Shown here piece by piece: positions 38,240 through 48,478 of a stretch of DNA of 64,000 nucleotides. Each line of letters starts with the position of its first letter. Position 1 is the stretch's first letter. Position numbers and translations under genes: made by a program. The notes below the pieces were generated by a model that saw nothing but the letters and a program-made list of their open reading frames with translations, made no database searches and was not told the origin of the DNA. The DNA lies in the NCBI GenBank assembly GCA_963667875.2, contig CAXXGC010000001.1, positions 558,001-622,000 on the forward strand, in the 5' to 3' direction. Source of the DNA: JAEXOD01 sp963667875 (GTDB lineage Bacteria > Bacteroidota > Ignavibacteria > Ignavibacteriales > Melioribacteraceae).

Positions 38240-39715
38240 ATGACATTAGAAGAATTTACAAAATTAGCAGAGCAGTATAATTTAATTCCGGTTTACAAAA
38301 TTATAACCGCCGATATGCTTACTCCGGTGTTAGCTTATTTAAAATTGCGTGATAAAACCACATCAAGTTTTTTGCTTGAATCGGTGGAAGGTTCCGTAAA
38401 TATGGCAAGATTTTCTTTTATCGCAAAAAATCCTGAATTACTTGTGATGAATAAAAAGGAAGAATTAACAATATTTAAGAAAAATAAAAAAGTAATAACA
38501 AATAAAAGCATTTTTCAGTTTATCAGAGAAGAACTGATAAAATATAAACAGCCGAATTTACCCGATTTACCTGATTTTGCGGGTGGAATGGCCGGGTTTA
38601 TTGGATATGAAAACATTGCTTTAATAGAAAAAACATTAAATATGACTTCAAAGGGAATTGGAAACTACGATTCAATTTTGGGGTTATTTAAAACGATTTT
38701 AGCTTTTGACCATTACAAACATCAGGTTATTGTAATTTCAAACGTGTTTACAGAAAACTGTGCAAATTTACAGGACGCATATCATACCGCAATAAACAAC
38801 ATAAACCAAATAATAACCGACTTAAACAAAAATATTACATACACATCGGATTTTAAAATTATTGACCAGATAGAATCATCAAATACCGATAAAGAGTTTT
38901 ATCAATATGTTGAAAGAAGTAAAATACATATTACAGAAGGGGATATTTTTCAAATAGTACTTTCAAAAAGATTTTCGGCAAAATATAAAGGCGATACATA
39001 CAATGTTTACAGAGCATTACGAACAATTAATCCTTCCCCGTATATGTATTATTTTGAATTTGAAAATGATTTTTCAATTATGGGTACATCGCCGGAAAAT
39101 TTAATTAAAATAAAAAATAGACGTGCCCAATTATTACCAATTGCGGGTACAAGAGGCCGGGGCAAAACAAAAGAAGAAGATTTGGCTCTTGAGGATAATT
39201 TATTGCAGGATACAAAAGAATTAGCCGAACATACAATGCTGGTCGACTTAGGCCGCAATGATTTGGGAAGAGTATGCAAATATGGAACTGTTGAAGTTAT
39301 TGAACACATGAAAGTACAAAGATATTCGCATGTAATGCATATAGTATCTAAAGTTGAAGGCAACTTAATGGACGATAAAGACGTAATTGACGCTCTTGAG
39401 GCTTGTTTTCCTGCAGGAACAGTAACAGGCGCACCAAAAATTAAAGCAATGCAGCTAATTGAAGAATTTGAAAAATTAGAACGTAATTTATATGCCGGAG
39501 CAGTAGGTTATTTCGATTTTTCCGGCAATATGGATATGTGTATTGCAATACGCACATTATTTGCAAAAGGGGATAAAATATACTGGCAGGCCGGAGCCGG
39601 AATTGTAGCGGACAGCAAACCGGAACTTGAAGCAAAAGAAATTAGAAATAAAGCAGCCGTAATGGAAAAATCGTTAAAATTTGCAGAGGTGATTGATGAA
39701 AATTTTAGTAATTGA
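38240..39715 (+). CDS. trpE: Anthranilate synthase component I
   Basis: The 491-residue protein converts chorismate to anthranilate with TrpG. The N-terminal LLESVEGSVNMARFSF motif (about 46-61) forms the feedback site for tryptophan. The catalytic part has FQIVLSKRF, PSPYMYYFEF, GTSPENLIK, PIAGTRGRG, ELAEHTMLVDLGRNDLGRV and the PAGTVTGAPKIKAM signature. It is the first structural gene after the attenuator and overlaps trpG by 20 bases. Confidence 0.97.
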   Translation: MTLEEFTKLAEQYNLIPVYKIITADMLTPVLAYLKLRDKTTSSFLLESVEGSVNMARFSFIAKNPELLVMNKKEELTIFKKNKKVITNKSIFQFIREELIKYKQPNLPDLPDFAGGMAGFIGYENIALIEKTLNMTSKGIGNYDSILGLFKTILAFDHYKHQVIVISNVFTENCANLQDAYHTAINNINQIITDLNKNITYTSDFKIIDQIESSNTDKEFYQYVERSKIHITEGDIFQIVLSKRFSAKYKGDTYNVYRALRTINPSPYMYYFEFENDFSIMGTSPENLIKIKNRRAQLLPIAGTRGRGKTKEEDLALEDNLLQDTKELAEHTMLVDLGRNDLGRVCKYGTVEVIEHMKVQRYSHVMHIVSKVEGNLMDDKDVIDALEACFPAGTVTGAPKIKAMQLIEEFEKLERNLYAGAVGYFDFSGNMDMCIAIRTLFAKGDKIYWQAGAGIVADSKPELEAKEIRNKAAVMEKSLKFAEVIDENFSN

Positions 39716-40262
39716 TAACTATGATTCGTTTACATTTAATTTAGTACAACTGGTTGGTTTATTTACAAAAGATATTATTGTAAAACGTAATGACGAAATT
39801 ACAATTGAAGAAATAATTAAACTAAACCCGGATAAAATATTAATATCACCCGGTCCGGGAAAACCGGAAGATTCTAATATATCGCTGGAAGTAATAAAAC
39901 AGTTGGGAGGCAGATACCCCATATTAGGAGTATGTTTGGGCCATCAGGCAATTGGAGTTTGTTATGGCGGAAAAGTAATTAAAGCAGATAATTTAATGCA
40001 TGGTAAAACATCGTTAATAATACATGACGGCAAAAATATTTTTAAGGGATTAGAACAAAAATTTATTGCAACCCGTTATCACTCGTTAATAATTGAAAGA
40101 GAATCAATACCCACAGAACTGGAAATTACCGCCGAAACCGAAGACGGAGTAATAATGGGCGTAAGACACATTAAATATAATGTTGAAGGAATTCAGTTTC
40201 ATCCTGAATCAATACTAACTAAATGCGGAAAAGAAATAATAAAAAACTGGATAGAACAATGA
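39696..40262 (+). CDS. trpG: Anthranilate synthase component II, glutamine amidotransferase
   Basis: The start is set at the ATG at 39696 (188 residues) after AGAGGTG; a TTG directly before it is also in frame. The class I amidotransferase features are LVIDNYDSFTFNLVQ at the N-terminus, the nucleophile Cys in GVCLGHQAIG (about 78), and the His-Glu pair in GIQFHPES near the C-terminus. It supplies ammonia to TrpE. Its end overlaps the trpD ATG. Confidence 0.97.
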   Translation: MKILVIDNYDSFTFNLVQLVGLFTKDIIVKRNDEITIEEIIKLNPDKILISPGPGKPEDSNISLEVIKQLGGRYPILGVCLGHQAIGVCYGGKVIKADNLMHGKTSLIIHDGKNIFKGLEQKFIATRYHSLIIERESIPTELEITAETEDGVIMGVRHIKYNVEGIQFHPESILTKCGKEIIKNWIEQ

Positions 40263-41269
40263 ACAGAGAATTATTAGAAAAAGTAATTGCAAAAGAAGAT
40301 TTATCCATTTACGAATCGTATAACGCGATGAGCAGTATTATGAATGGGGAAGTAAATCAATCACAATTGGCAGGATTTTTAACCGCGCTAAAATCCAAAG
40401 GTGAAACGGCACAAGAAATTGCCGGATTTACAAACGCGATGCGCGAAAAAAGCATTAAAATTAATATTGATAAAGAAAACACAATAGATGTATGCGGAAC
40501 AGGCGGCGACAACTCTTCCACCTTTAATATTTCAACGGCAGCAGCTTTTGTGGTAGCCGGAGCCGGTGTAAAAGTAGCTAAACATGGAAACAGATCCGTT
40601 TCAAGTTTATGCGGCAGTGCTGACGTTTTACAGGAATTAGGGATTGATATAAATTTAACTGTAGAAGAAACGGAAAAAGCACTAAATGAAATTGGCATTG
40701 CTTTTATGTTTGCACCAAATTACCATCCCGCTATGAAATATGCCGCACAGGTACGAAAGGATTTAGGCATACGTACAGTATTTAATATATTAGGCCCGTT
40801 AACAAATCCGGCCGGAGTAAAAAATCAGTTAGTGGGTACATTTAGTAATGTAATATCGCAAAAAATGGCACAAGCCAGCGAATTTTTAGATTACAACAGA
40901 GTATGTTTTGTAACATCGGATAATAAAGTTGATGAAGTATCTTTAAGCGGAAATACATTAGTATATGAATACGGAAAAGCGGACGGCATAAAAAAATATT
41001 CGTTAACTAAAGAAACTTTTGGTTATCCGGAAATAAACATTAAAGATATAAAGGGGACTTCGGCAAAAGTAAATGCTCAAATAATGATGGATGTTTTGGA
41101 AAATAAAACCAATAATGGTGCTTATCATGTTGTTGCAGCAAACGCCGCAATGGGATTATATTCCGCAGGGTACTCCGCAAATATACTTGAATGTACTAAC
41201 GCTGCTGAAGAATCCATTAAAAGTGGGAATGCATTACAAAAATTAAAACAATTAAGGAATATTAAATAA
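40259..41269 (+). CDS. trpD: Anthranilate phosphoribosyltransferase
   Basis: The ATG at 40259 overlaps the trpG stop in ATGA, giving 336 residues, the normal length. Family motifs are DVCGTGGDNSSTFNIST (PRPP loop), KHGNRSVSSLCGSADVLQELG, FMFAPNYHPAMKYAAQVRKDLGIRT and FNILGPLTNPA. It transfers phosphoribosyl to anthranilate, the second step of the pathway. Confidence 0.97.
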   Translation: MNRELLEKVIAKEDLSIYESYNAMSSIMNGEVNQSQLAGFLTALKSKGETAQEIAGFTNAMREKSIKINIDKENTIDVCGTGGDNSSTFNISTAAAFVVAGAGVKVAKHGNRSVSSLCGSADVLQELGIDINLTVEETEKALNEIGIAFMFAPNYHPAMKYAAQVRKDLGIRTVFNILGPLTNPAGVKNQLVGTFSNVISQKMAQASEFLDYNRVCFVTSDNKVDEVSLSGNTLVYEYGKADGIKKYSLTKETFGYPEINIKDIKGTSAKVNAQIMMDVLENKTNNGAYHVVAANAAMGLYSAGYSANILECTNAAEESIKSGNALQKLKQLRNIK

Positions 41270-41273
41270 TATT

Positions 41274-42068
41274 ATGAGTATTCTAAAAACTATTGTTGAA
41301 CAAAAACAGATTGAAGTTAAGTTATTAAAACAAAAAAACTCAATTAATAATTTTAAAGATATGCCGTTTTATAAGGCGGAACAACTTTCATTTTATAATG
41401 CCTTAAATCAAAAAACTAAAATATCATTAATTGCTGAAATTAAAAAAGCATCTCCGTCCAAAGGGATTATTAAACAAAACTTTAACCTTTTGGAAATTGC
41501 AGAAATTTATATGCAAAATAAAGTTAACGCCATATCGGTATTAACGGACGAATTGTTTTTTATGGGTAATATATCATATCTTAATGATATTGCGGCTGTA
41601 AAAACTGTTCCATTATTGAGGAAAGATTTTATAATTGATGAAATTCAAATACATCAAGCAAAAGCAAACGGAGCAGACGCGGTTTTATTAATAACAGAGA
41701 TATTATATAAAAATCAAATTGTTGAATATACCGAGCTTGCAAAAGAATTAAAAATGGATGTGCTTTTGGAATTACATTCGGAAAAACAGCTTGATAAAAT
41801 TGATTTTGATATTAATAAAATTATTGGTGTTAACAATAGAAATTTAGAAACCTTTGTGGTTGATATAAACACAACCGTAAAAATTGCCAAATATCTGCCA
41901 AAAGAAACTATTATAGTTTCCGAAAGTGGAATCAAAACAAAACAGGATTTGGATTATTTAAAACAAAGCGGAATTAATGCGATATTGGTTGGCGAACAAA
42001 TAATGAGTTCAAATAATATTCAAAAAGCAATAAAAGATTTACAAAAAGGCTGCTCGTATGAAAGTTAA
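41274..42068 (+). CDS. trpC: Indole-3-glycerol phosphate synthase
   Basis: The 264-residue TIM barrel has the family signatures LIAEIKKASPSKG (catalytic Lys), SVLTDELFFMG, PLLRKDFIID, DAVLLITEIL, GVNNRNLETFVVD and VSESGIK. It closes the indole ring in the fourth step. It starts 4 bases after trpD and its end overlaps trpF by 11 bases. Confidence 0.96.
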   Translation: MSILKTIVEQKQIEVKLLKQKNSINNFKDMPFYKAEQLSFYNALNQKTKISLIAEIKKASPSKGIIKQNFNLLEIAEIYMQNKVNAISVLTDELFFMGNISYLNDIAAVKTVPLLRKDFIIDEIQIHQAKANGADAVLLITEILYKNQIVEYTELAKELKMDVLLELHSEKQLDKIDFDINKIIGVNNRNLETFVVDINTTVKIAKYLPKETIIVSESGIKTKQDLDYLKQSGINAILVGEQIMSSNNIQKAIKDLQKGCSYES

Positions 42069-42672
42069 AATTTGCGGAATCACCAATTTAGAAGATGCTT
42101 TATATTGTCAAAAAGCAGGTGCCGATGCACTTGGTTTTGTGTTTTATGAAAAAAGCAAAAGATATATTAGTCCTTGTGAAGCAAAAAAAATTAATGACAA
42201 ATTAAATCCGTTTATTGTAAAAGTTGGAGTGTTTGTAAATAATACAGCAGAAGAAATAAATAACATTAGTAAAATAAGCGGAATTAATTTAGTTCAGTTA
42301 CATGGTGATGAATTACCCGATATTGTAAAAAAAATTAATCTGCCGGTAATAAAAGCTATACGCATAAAAGGAAAAGTGAATATGACAGAAATAGAAAAAT
42401 GGAATAATGTGAAATTATTATTTGATACGTATACCGAGGAAAATTTTGGAGGAACAGGTAAAAGATTTAATACAAATTTCTTACCGGAAAATATTTACGT
42501 TAATTCAATAATTGCCGGCGGTATTAATTGTGACAATATAAATGAAATATTAAATAATAATATTTTACCTGCGGGAGTTGATTTATCTTCATCGGTGGAA
42601 GTAACTCCGGGTAAAAAAGACCGTAAAAAAATAGATGAATTTTTTAGAATAATTAAAAGTAAGAGTAGATGA
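42058..42672 (+). CDS. trpF: Phosphoribosylanthranilate isomerase
   Basis: The 204-residue TIM barrel has KICGIT at its start (catalytic Cys), ALGFVFYEKSKRYISP, KVGVFVN, VQLHGDE, the catalytic Asp in LLFDTY and IIAGGIN, then GVDLSSSVEVTPGKKD. It is separate from trpC, not fused as in enteric bacteria. It overlaps the end of trpC. Confidence 0.96.
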   Translation: MKVKICGITNLEDALYCQKAGADALGFVFYEKSKRYISPCEAKKINDKLNPFIVKVGVFVNNTAEEINNISKISGINLVQLHGDELPDIVKKINLPVIKAIRIKGKVNMTEIEKWNNVKLLFDTYTEENFGGTGKRFNTNFLPENIYVNSIIAGGINCDNINEILNNNILPAGVDLSSSVEVTPGKKDRKKIDEFFRIIKSKSR

Positions 42673-42673
42673 T

Positions 42674-43687
42674 ATGTTAATATTAATGCCTTTAAATGCA
42701 CCCAAAGCAGATATTGAAAAAGTAAAAAATAAATTAATTTCATTAGGCTGTAAACCTCATTTAATTCCGGGAGCTTCAAAACTTGGAATTGGTGTTACAG
42801 GCCCAAGTAATAAATTATTACCTGAAGATTTTAGAATAATGGATAGTGTTGATGAGGTTGTACGAGTTTCCAAACCTTATAAATTAGTAAGCAGGGAAAT
42901 GAAACCGGAAAACACAAACATAAATATTAAAGGAAATATTATAGGCGGTAAAGAACTGACAGTAATTGCGGGGCCTTGTTCGGTTGAAAGCAGACAGCAG
43001 ATTTTTGATATTGCCGGAGAATTAAAAGATCAGGGAATTAAATTTTTACGCGGCGGAGCTTTTAAGCCCCGTTCAAGTCCTTATGCTTTTCAAGGATTAA
43101 AAGAACTTGGTTTACAATATTTGGCCGAAGTTAAAAAAGAACTTGGATTATTAATTGTAACAGAAGCAAAAGATACCGATACGTTAGATCAGATAGCTGA
43201 AGTTTCGGATATAATACAAATAGGTGCCCGTAATATGCAAAACTTTTCATTACTTGAAAAAGTGGGAAAGTTAAAAAATCCGGTGTTGTTAAAACGCGGA
43301 CTTGCAGCAACAATTGAAGATTTATTAATGAGTGCGGAATACATTGTTTCACAAGGGAATTATACTGTAATTTTATGTGAAAGAGGAATTAGGACATTTG
43401 AAACATATACACGAAACACTTTGGATTTAAATGCGGTTCCGGTTATTAAACAACTTTCACACCTTCCCATATTTGTTGATCCATCACATGGAATAGGAAT
43501 AGCCGATAAAGTGTCACCAATGGCTATGGCGGGCATTGCATGCGGTGCTGATGGTTTAATTATAGAAGTACACAACAGACCGGAAAAAGCGTTGTCGGAC
43601 GGGTTACAATCGTTAACCCCAAAACAATTTAACGAATTAATGACTAAACTAAAACAAATGGCTCCAATAGTTGGGAGAGTATTATAA
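42674..43687 (+). CDS. aroF: DAHP synthase, type I-beta with N-terminal regulatory domain
   Basis: The 337-residue protein starts with a ferredoxin-like regulatory domain (1-70, MLILMPLNAPKADIEKVKNKL). The catalytic barrel follows, with VIAGPCSVES, KFLRGGAFKPRSSPYAFQG, VTEAKD, IGARNMQNF, LLKRG and FVDPSHGIG. This matches the Thermotoga-type DAHP synthase in which the N-terminal domain gives feedback control. It catalyses the first step of the shikimate pathway. Its place between trpF and trpB, 1 base after trpF, ties entry into aromatic synthesis to tryptophan demand. Confidence 0.95.
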   Translation: MLILMPLNAPKADIEKVKNKLISLGCKPHLIPGASKLGIGVTGPSNKLLPEDFRIMDSVDEVVRVSKPYKLVSREMKPENTNINIKGNIIGGKELTVIAGPCSVESRQQIFDIAGELKDQGIKFLRGGAFKPRSSPYAFQGLKELGLQYLAEVKKELGLLIVTEAKDTDTLDQIAEVSDIIQIGARNMQNFSLLEKVGKLKNPVLLKRGLAATIEDLLMSAEYIVSQGNYTVILCERGIRTFETYTRNTLDLNAVPVIKQLSHLPIFVDPSHGIGIADKVSPMAMAGIACGADGLIIEVHNRPEKALSDGLQSLTPKQFNELMTKLKQMAPIVGRVL

Positions 43688-43688
43688 T

Positions 43689-44894
43689 ATGAAAAATGAT
43701 TTGATTTATGAAAATCCGGATAAAAGAGGACATTTTGGAAAATATGGCGGAAAGTTTGTTCCCGAAACATTAATAACTCCTCTTGCCGAACTTGAAGCGA
43801 TGTACAATTTTTGTATGCAGGATAAACGATTTAATGATGAATTAAATGAGTTAAATAAAAACTATACAGGACGGGCTACACCTTTAACTTACGCAAACCG
43901 GCTTACGGAATATTACGGAAAAGGGAAAATATATTTAAAAAGAGAAGATTTATGTCATACCGGAGCGCATAAAATTAATAATGCGTTAGGTCAAATTTTA
44001 TTGGCTAAACGGCTTGGCAAAAAACGAATTATTGCCGAAACCGGTGCGGGACAACATGGAGTTGCCGTTGCAACCGTATGCGCAAAATTCGGTTTGGAAT
44101 GTATGGTTTATATGGGTGAAGTTGATATAAAAAGACAAGCTTTAAACGTATATAGAATGAAAATGCTTGGCGCAACTGTTACTCCGGTAAGTTCGGGAAG
44201 TAAAACCTTAAAAGACGCTACAAACGAAGCTATTCGCGATTGGGTAACGAATGTAAATGATACCCATTATATTATCGGTTCGGTAGTGGGACCTCATCCT
44301 TATCCAATGATAGTAAGAAATTTTCAATCGGTAATTGGAAACGAAACACGCAAACAAATTTTTGAATATGAACAAAAATTGCCAAATTATATTGTTGCTT
44401 GTGTTGGCGGCGGCAGTAACGCAATGGGAATGTTTTATCCGTTTGTAAACGATAAGGAAGTAAATTTAATAGGTGTTGAAGCAGCGGGTCTTGGAATAGA
44501 CACCGATAAACATTGCGCTACTTTAACATTGGGCACCGATGGTGTATTCCAAGGGATGCGTACGTATTTATTGCAAAACGAAGACGGACAGGTTACTGAA
44601 GTTTATTCAATATCAGCGGGATTAGATTATCCCGGAGTTGGACCTGAACATAGTTTGTTAAAAGATTTGGAACGTGTTAAATATTATTCCGTAACTGATG
44701 ATGAAGCATTAAGGGCATTAAAATTATTAACATTACAGGAAGGTATTTTACCTGCACTTGAATCGGCACATGCTTGTGCTTACCTTGAATATTTAATGCC
44801 TAACACAACCAAAGATGATATTATTGTAGTAAATGTAAGCGGCCGCGGAGATAAAGACTTAAATACAATAATTGAAAACGATACTAATTTTTAA
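43689..44894 (+). CDS. trpB: Tryptophan synthase beta subunit
   Basis: The start is the ATG at 43689 (401 residues), 1 base after the aroF stop; an in-frame TTG at 43671 would lie inside aroF. It is a PLP enzyme with GHFGKYGGKFVPETL, KREDLCHTGAHKINNALGQ (Schiff-base K95), ETGAGQHGVA, the phosphate loop GGGSNAMG, and GLDYPGVGPEHS. It joins indole to serine and works as an alpha2-beta2 complex with TrpA. Confidence 0.97.
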   Translation: MKNDLIYENPDKRGHFGKYGGKFVPETLITPLAELEAMYNFCMQDKRFNDELNELNKNYTGRATPLTYANRLTEYYGKGKIYLKREDLCHTGAHKINNALGQILLAKRLGKKRIIAETGAGQHGVAVATVCAKFGLECMVYMGEVDIKRQALNVYRMKMLGATVTPVSSGSKTLKDATNEAIRDWVTNVNDTHYIIGSVVGPHPYPMIVRNFQSVIGNETRKQIFEYEQKLPNYIVACVGGGSNAMGMFYPFVNDKEVNLIGVEAAGLGIDTDKHCATLTLGTDGVFQGMRTYLLQNEDGQVTEVYSISAGLDYPGVGPEHSLLKDLERVKYYSVTDDEALRALKLLTLQEGILPALESAHACAYLEYLMPNTTKDDIIVVNVSGRGDKDLNTIIENDTNF

Positions 44895-44904
44895 GGGGTT
44901 AATT

Positions 44905-45690
44905 GTGAAAATTTCAAATTTTATAGATTCGATAAATAAAAATAACGAAAAGGTGCTTTCCGTTTTTTTAACGGCGGGATATCCGAATAAAAAAAACTTT
45001 GCAGAAATGGCAGTTAATGTATTAAACGCGGGAGCCGATATGCTTGAAATTGGGATCCCTTTTTCCGATCCGCTTGCCGATGGTCCCGTTATTCAAAATT
45101 CGTCAAATATTGCTTTACAAAACGGAACAACTATTAAAGACTGTATCTTTTTTGCAAAACAAATAAGCGCAAAAGTAAATAAACCTTTAATATTTATGAG
45201 TTATATCAATCCTATATTAAATTATGGTATTGAAAAATTTATTACTGATTCGGAAGCAGCCGGAGTTAAAGGATTAATTATTCCCGATTTGGTAATTGAG
45301 GAATATAATGAGATTTTAGGCGGAATAAAAACGAATATGGAAATTATATTATTGTGTACTCCAACAACTCCTGATGAAAGAATTAAAAAGATAGATACAG
45401 CAAGCAGTGGTTTTGTTTATTGTGTTAGTTTAAATGGTACAACGGGAGTGCGTAATGAATTTGATCACTCCATTCTTAAACCGATTAAAAACGCGTATAA
45501 TTTAATTACAAAAAACAAAATGCTTGTAGGTTTTGGAATATCTAAAGAGGAAGATGTAAAATATTTTTCTCCCTGCTGCGATGGTGTTATAGTAGGCAGT
45601 GCTGTGGTTAAATTATTAGATGACGAAAAAGAAGGGGAACTAAAAGCTGTTGAATTGGTGAAGAAATTAAAAGAGGCGTGCAGGGGGTAA
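44905..45690 (+). CDS. trpA: Tryptophan synthase alpha subunit
   Basis: The start is the GTG at 44905 (261 residues), preceded by AAGGGG and 10 bases after the trpB stop; earlier in-frame codons lie in trpB. Catalytic residues are in LEIGIPFSDPLADGP (E48, D59). FMSYINPIL, GLIIPDLVIEEY, LCTPTTPDERI, YCVSLNGTTGVR and GFGISK are also typical. It makes indole for TrpB and ends the operon. No clear terminator follows within the 90 bases before the convergent gene. Confidence 0.96.
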   Translation: MKISNFIDSINKNNEKVLSVFLTAGYPNKKNFAEMAVNVLNAGADMLEIGIPFSDPLADGPVIQNSSNIALQNGTTIKDCIFFAKQISAKVNKPLIFMSYINPILNYGIEKFITDSEAAGVKGLIIPDLVIEEYNEILGGIKTNMEIILLCTPTTPDERIKKIDTASSGFVYCVSLNGTTGVRNEFDHSILKPIKNAYNLITKNKMLVGFGISKEEDVKYFSPCCDGVIVGSAVVKLLDDEKEGELKAVELVKKLKEACRG

Positions 45691-45780
45691 GTTGCAATTA
45701 GGGATTGTTTATTGGAGTGTTTTAATAACCAAGCTGATTGAGGTTTATGTTTTATATGGCCAATAATATTGTTTAGAGAA

Positions 45781-46572
45781 TTACAACTCAAACGTTTTGC
45801 TTATTAAAAAAGTTACAGCAAAATCTTCGCTATGTTCAAAAATGGGGGCGTAATCTTTATTGCTGCCGAAAATTCTAAAATTAAAAGCAATTATTGGCGA
45901 AAGATTAAACACATCAAATTCAGCACCTATTTTTAGCTGAGTTTTTTGAAATATATATTTGTTGCCATATGTACCGTAAATTTCGGTAAATACGGTAAAA
46001 TCTTTACTGGGGTAAATAATATTAAGTCCGTAAGTATACAAGTCGTATTGATAGGCTAAATAATTAGGATCCCCATTAATAAAAGCTCCCGCGTTAACGA
46101 AAAAAACAAAATTGTTTACAGTTTTTGAAAACAATAAAGCCAGTTCAAAATCGGTTTCGTTACTCCCAATTTTTGAAGGTTCATAAGTTGCGTTTGGCAG
46201 TTTTATAGCGGATAATAATCCAAAAGAGGGGAAAATATCAGATTCGTTAAAAAAAGAAAATTTGGTTTTTATACGTAAATCACCCCAATCGTAATGAGTG
46301 CCGTTATTTATTAATTTGGTGCCCATTAATCCCCGCCATGTTAATATAAAATCAACATTATCGGATATGCCGTATCTAAAATCCGTAATTAAATAACGGG
46401 TTTGTTCATTTGCCAATATGGTTTCATTTATTTCGTTTTTATGTAAATATTTAACACCGGAACTAAATTGGATTTTGTTTTTGCCAATGGTTGTGCTTTT
46501 TTCAGTAAAAGAAACTTGAGCATAAATATTCAAGCTTATTAAACCAAAAAATAACAGCAGTAATTTATTCAC
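45781..46572 (-). CDS. Predicted outer membrane beta-barrel protein
   Basis: The 263-residue protein has a signal peptide (LLLLFFGLISLNIYAQ) and then alternating beta strands with many aromatic residues, for example QTRYLITDFRYGISDNVDFILTWRG and FTVFTEIYGTYGNKYIF. The ending DFAVTFLISKTFEL resembles a last barrel strand, though the final residue is not aromatic. I do not recognise a family; it may be a small channel or transporter-like protein. It is convergent with trpA and borders the repeat cluster. Confidence 0.65.
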   Translation of the reverse strand: MNKLLLLFFGLISLNIYAQVSFTEKSTTIGKNKIQFSSGVKYLHKNEINETILANEQTRYLITDFRYGISDNVDFILTWRGLMGTKLINNGTHYDWGDLRIKTKFSFFNESDIFPSFGLLSAIKLPNATYEPSKIGSNETDFELALLFSKTVNNFVFFVNAGAFINGDPNYLAYQYDLYTYGLNIIYPSKDFTVFTEIYGTYGNKYIFQKTQLKIGAEFDVFNLSPIIAFNFRIFGSNKDYAPIFEHSEDFAVTFLISKTFEL

Positions 46573-48478
46573 TAAATCTCCAATATGTATTGGTATAAAA
46601 TAATAAATTTAATGATAATTTGTTAGCGCAAAAAAGCGGACTTAGTTTGTTTTATTACGGTTAATGATGGTTGGCTAATGACATAATTAATGCGATGAAT
46701 ATCCCTCAGCCGACAATTAAGGATTGGCAGGGAAGTATCCCGTTTACGGGAGGAAGGTTTATAGCACCGGAGACCCCCACAAAAACAAGAGCCGCGTAGC
46801 CGCGAAATAGGGTTCCCTAAAATTATTGTGTTTTATGTCGCAGCTACGCAGCTTTGGTTTTTTGTGGTTTGTTGCTGTTATACATCTTTCACCCGCAGGC
46901 GGGTTTGATAAATTGTGGTTAATGATGGTTGGAAATCGCGGCATACGTTTTATAAGTCAGTTAAATTTAGATAAGCTGATTAAAAAAATTAACAGGTTAA
47001 AAAGTGATATAGAAAATGTAACCGTGAGATCGTTCTTCTTTTGGTAAATGCTGTTCTTATAAATCGTGTTATTAAAATAGCAAACAAATCAATTGTTTTT
47101 TATTAGCCCAGTCATTTATGGCTGGGAATAAATCGCGAAATAGGGTTCCCTAAAATTATTGTGTTTTATGCCGCAGCTACGCAGCTTTGGTTTCTTTTTT
47201 TACTGCTATCTATACATCTTTCACCCGCAGGCGGGTTTGATTTATTGCGGTTAATGATGGTTGGAAATTGCGGCAACCGTTTTATTAAATCGGTTAAATT
47301 TAGATAAGCCGACAATTAAGGATTGGCGGGGAAATATCCCGTTTACGGGAGGAAGGTTTATAGCACGGGAAACTCCCACAAAACAAGAGCCGCGTAGCCG
47401 CGAAATAGGGTTCCCTAAAATTGTTGTGTTTTATGCCGCAGCTACGCAGCTTTGGTTTCTTTTTTTACTGATATCTATACATCTTTCACCCGCAGGCGGG
47501 TTTGATTTATTGCGGTTAATGATGGTTGGAAATTGCGGCAACCGTTTTATTAAATCGGTTAAATTTAGATAAGCCGACAATTAAGGATTGGCGGGGAAAT
47601 ATCCCGTTTACGGGAGGAAGGTTTATAGCACGGGAAACTCCCACAAAACAAGAGCCGCGTAGCCGCGAAATAGGGTTCCCTAAAATTGTTGTGTTTTATG
47701 CCGCAGCTACGCAGCTTTGGTTTCTTTTTTTTCTGCTATCTATACATCTTTCACCCGCAGGCGGGTTTGATAAACTGTGGTTAATGATGGTTGGAATTTA
47801 CGGCATACGTTTTATGAGTCAGTTAAATTTAGATAAGCTGATTAAAAAAATTAACAGGGTAAAAAATGATATAGAAAATGTAACCGTGAGATAATTTCTT
47901 TTTTTCTCTGCTATCTATACATCTTTCACCCGCAGACGGGTTCGATAAATTGCGGTTAATGATGGTTGGAAATTGCGGCAACCGTTTTATTAAATCGGTT
48001 AAATTTAGATAATCCGACAATTATTAATTGGCAGGGTAAAATCCCGTTTACGGGAGGAAGGTTTATAGCACCGGAGACCCCCACAAAAACAAGAGCCGCG
48101 TAGCCGCGAAATAGGGTTCCCTAAAATTATTGTTTTTTATGTCGCAGCTACGTAGCTTTGGTTTCTTTTTTTTCTGCTATCTATACATCTTTCACCCGCA
48201 GGCGGGTTTGATAAACTGTGGTTAATGATGGTTGGCTATTAGCATAATTAATTTAATGAATGTCCAACAGCCGACAATTCATAGTTTGCATAGTAAAATC
48301 CCGTTTACGGGAGGAAGATTAATAGCCGCGTAGCCGCGAAATATTTACGCTAAATTTCGGCAATAATTTAATTCAATTGTTGTATGTTAATATGATTTTA
48401 TAAACAATCAATTATATTCTTATTTCTTGAAACTATTTAGTAATTTTGATGGTTGGAAAAATAAAAATTGGATTAAAT
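46573..48478. repeat. Second repeat cluster: mosaic of 265-bp hairpin-bearing units
   Basis: No real gene lies in these 1.9 kb. Copies of CCCGT-TT-ACGGG occur at 46739, 47338, 47603, 48043 and 48300; the step from 47338 to 47603 is an exact 265-bp tandem. Each unit also carries TAGGG-TT-CCCTA, ACCCGC-AG-GCGGGT, an AGCTACGCAGCT motif and GTTAATGATGGTTGG. A segment from GATAAGCTGATT to CCGTGAGAT (about 62 bp) occurs at 46971 and 47831. A hairpin of the other family, CCCAGTCATTTATGGCTGGG, is inserted at 47107-47126. Frames at 46826, 47261 and 47526 simply read through the repeats. Confidence 0.92.

Noticed and set aside
47261..47894. Two overlapping frames encoding nearly identical 100-residue peptides
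   Set aside because: Their identity comes from the exact 265-bp tandem repeat; they lack start signals and any domain.
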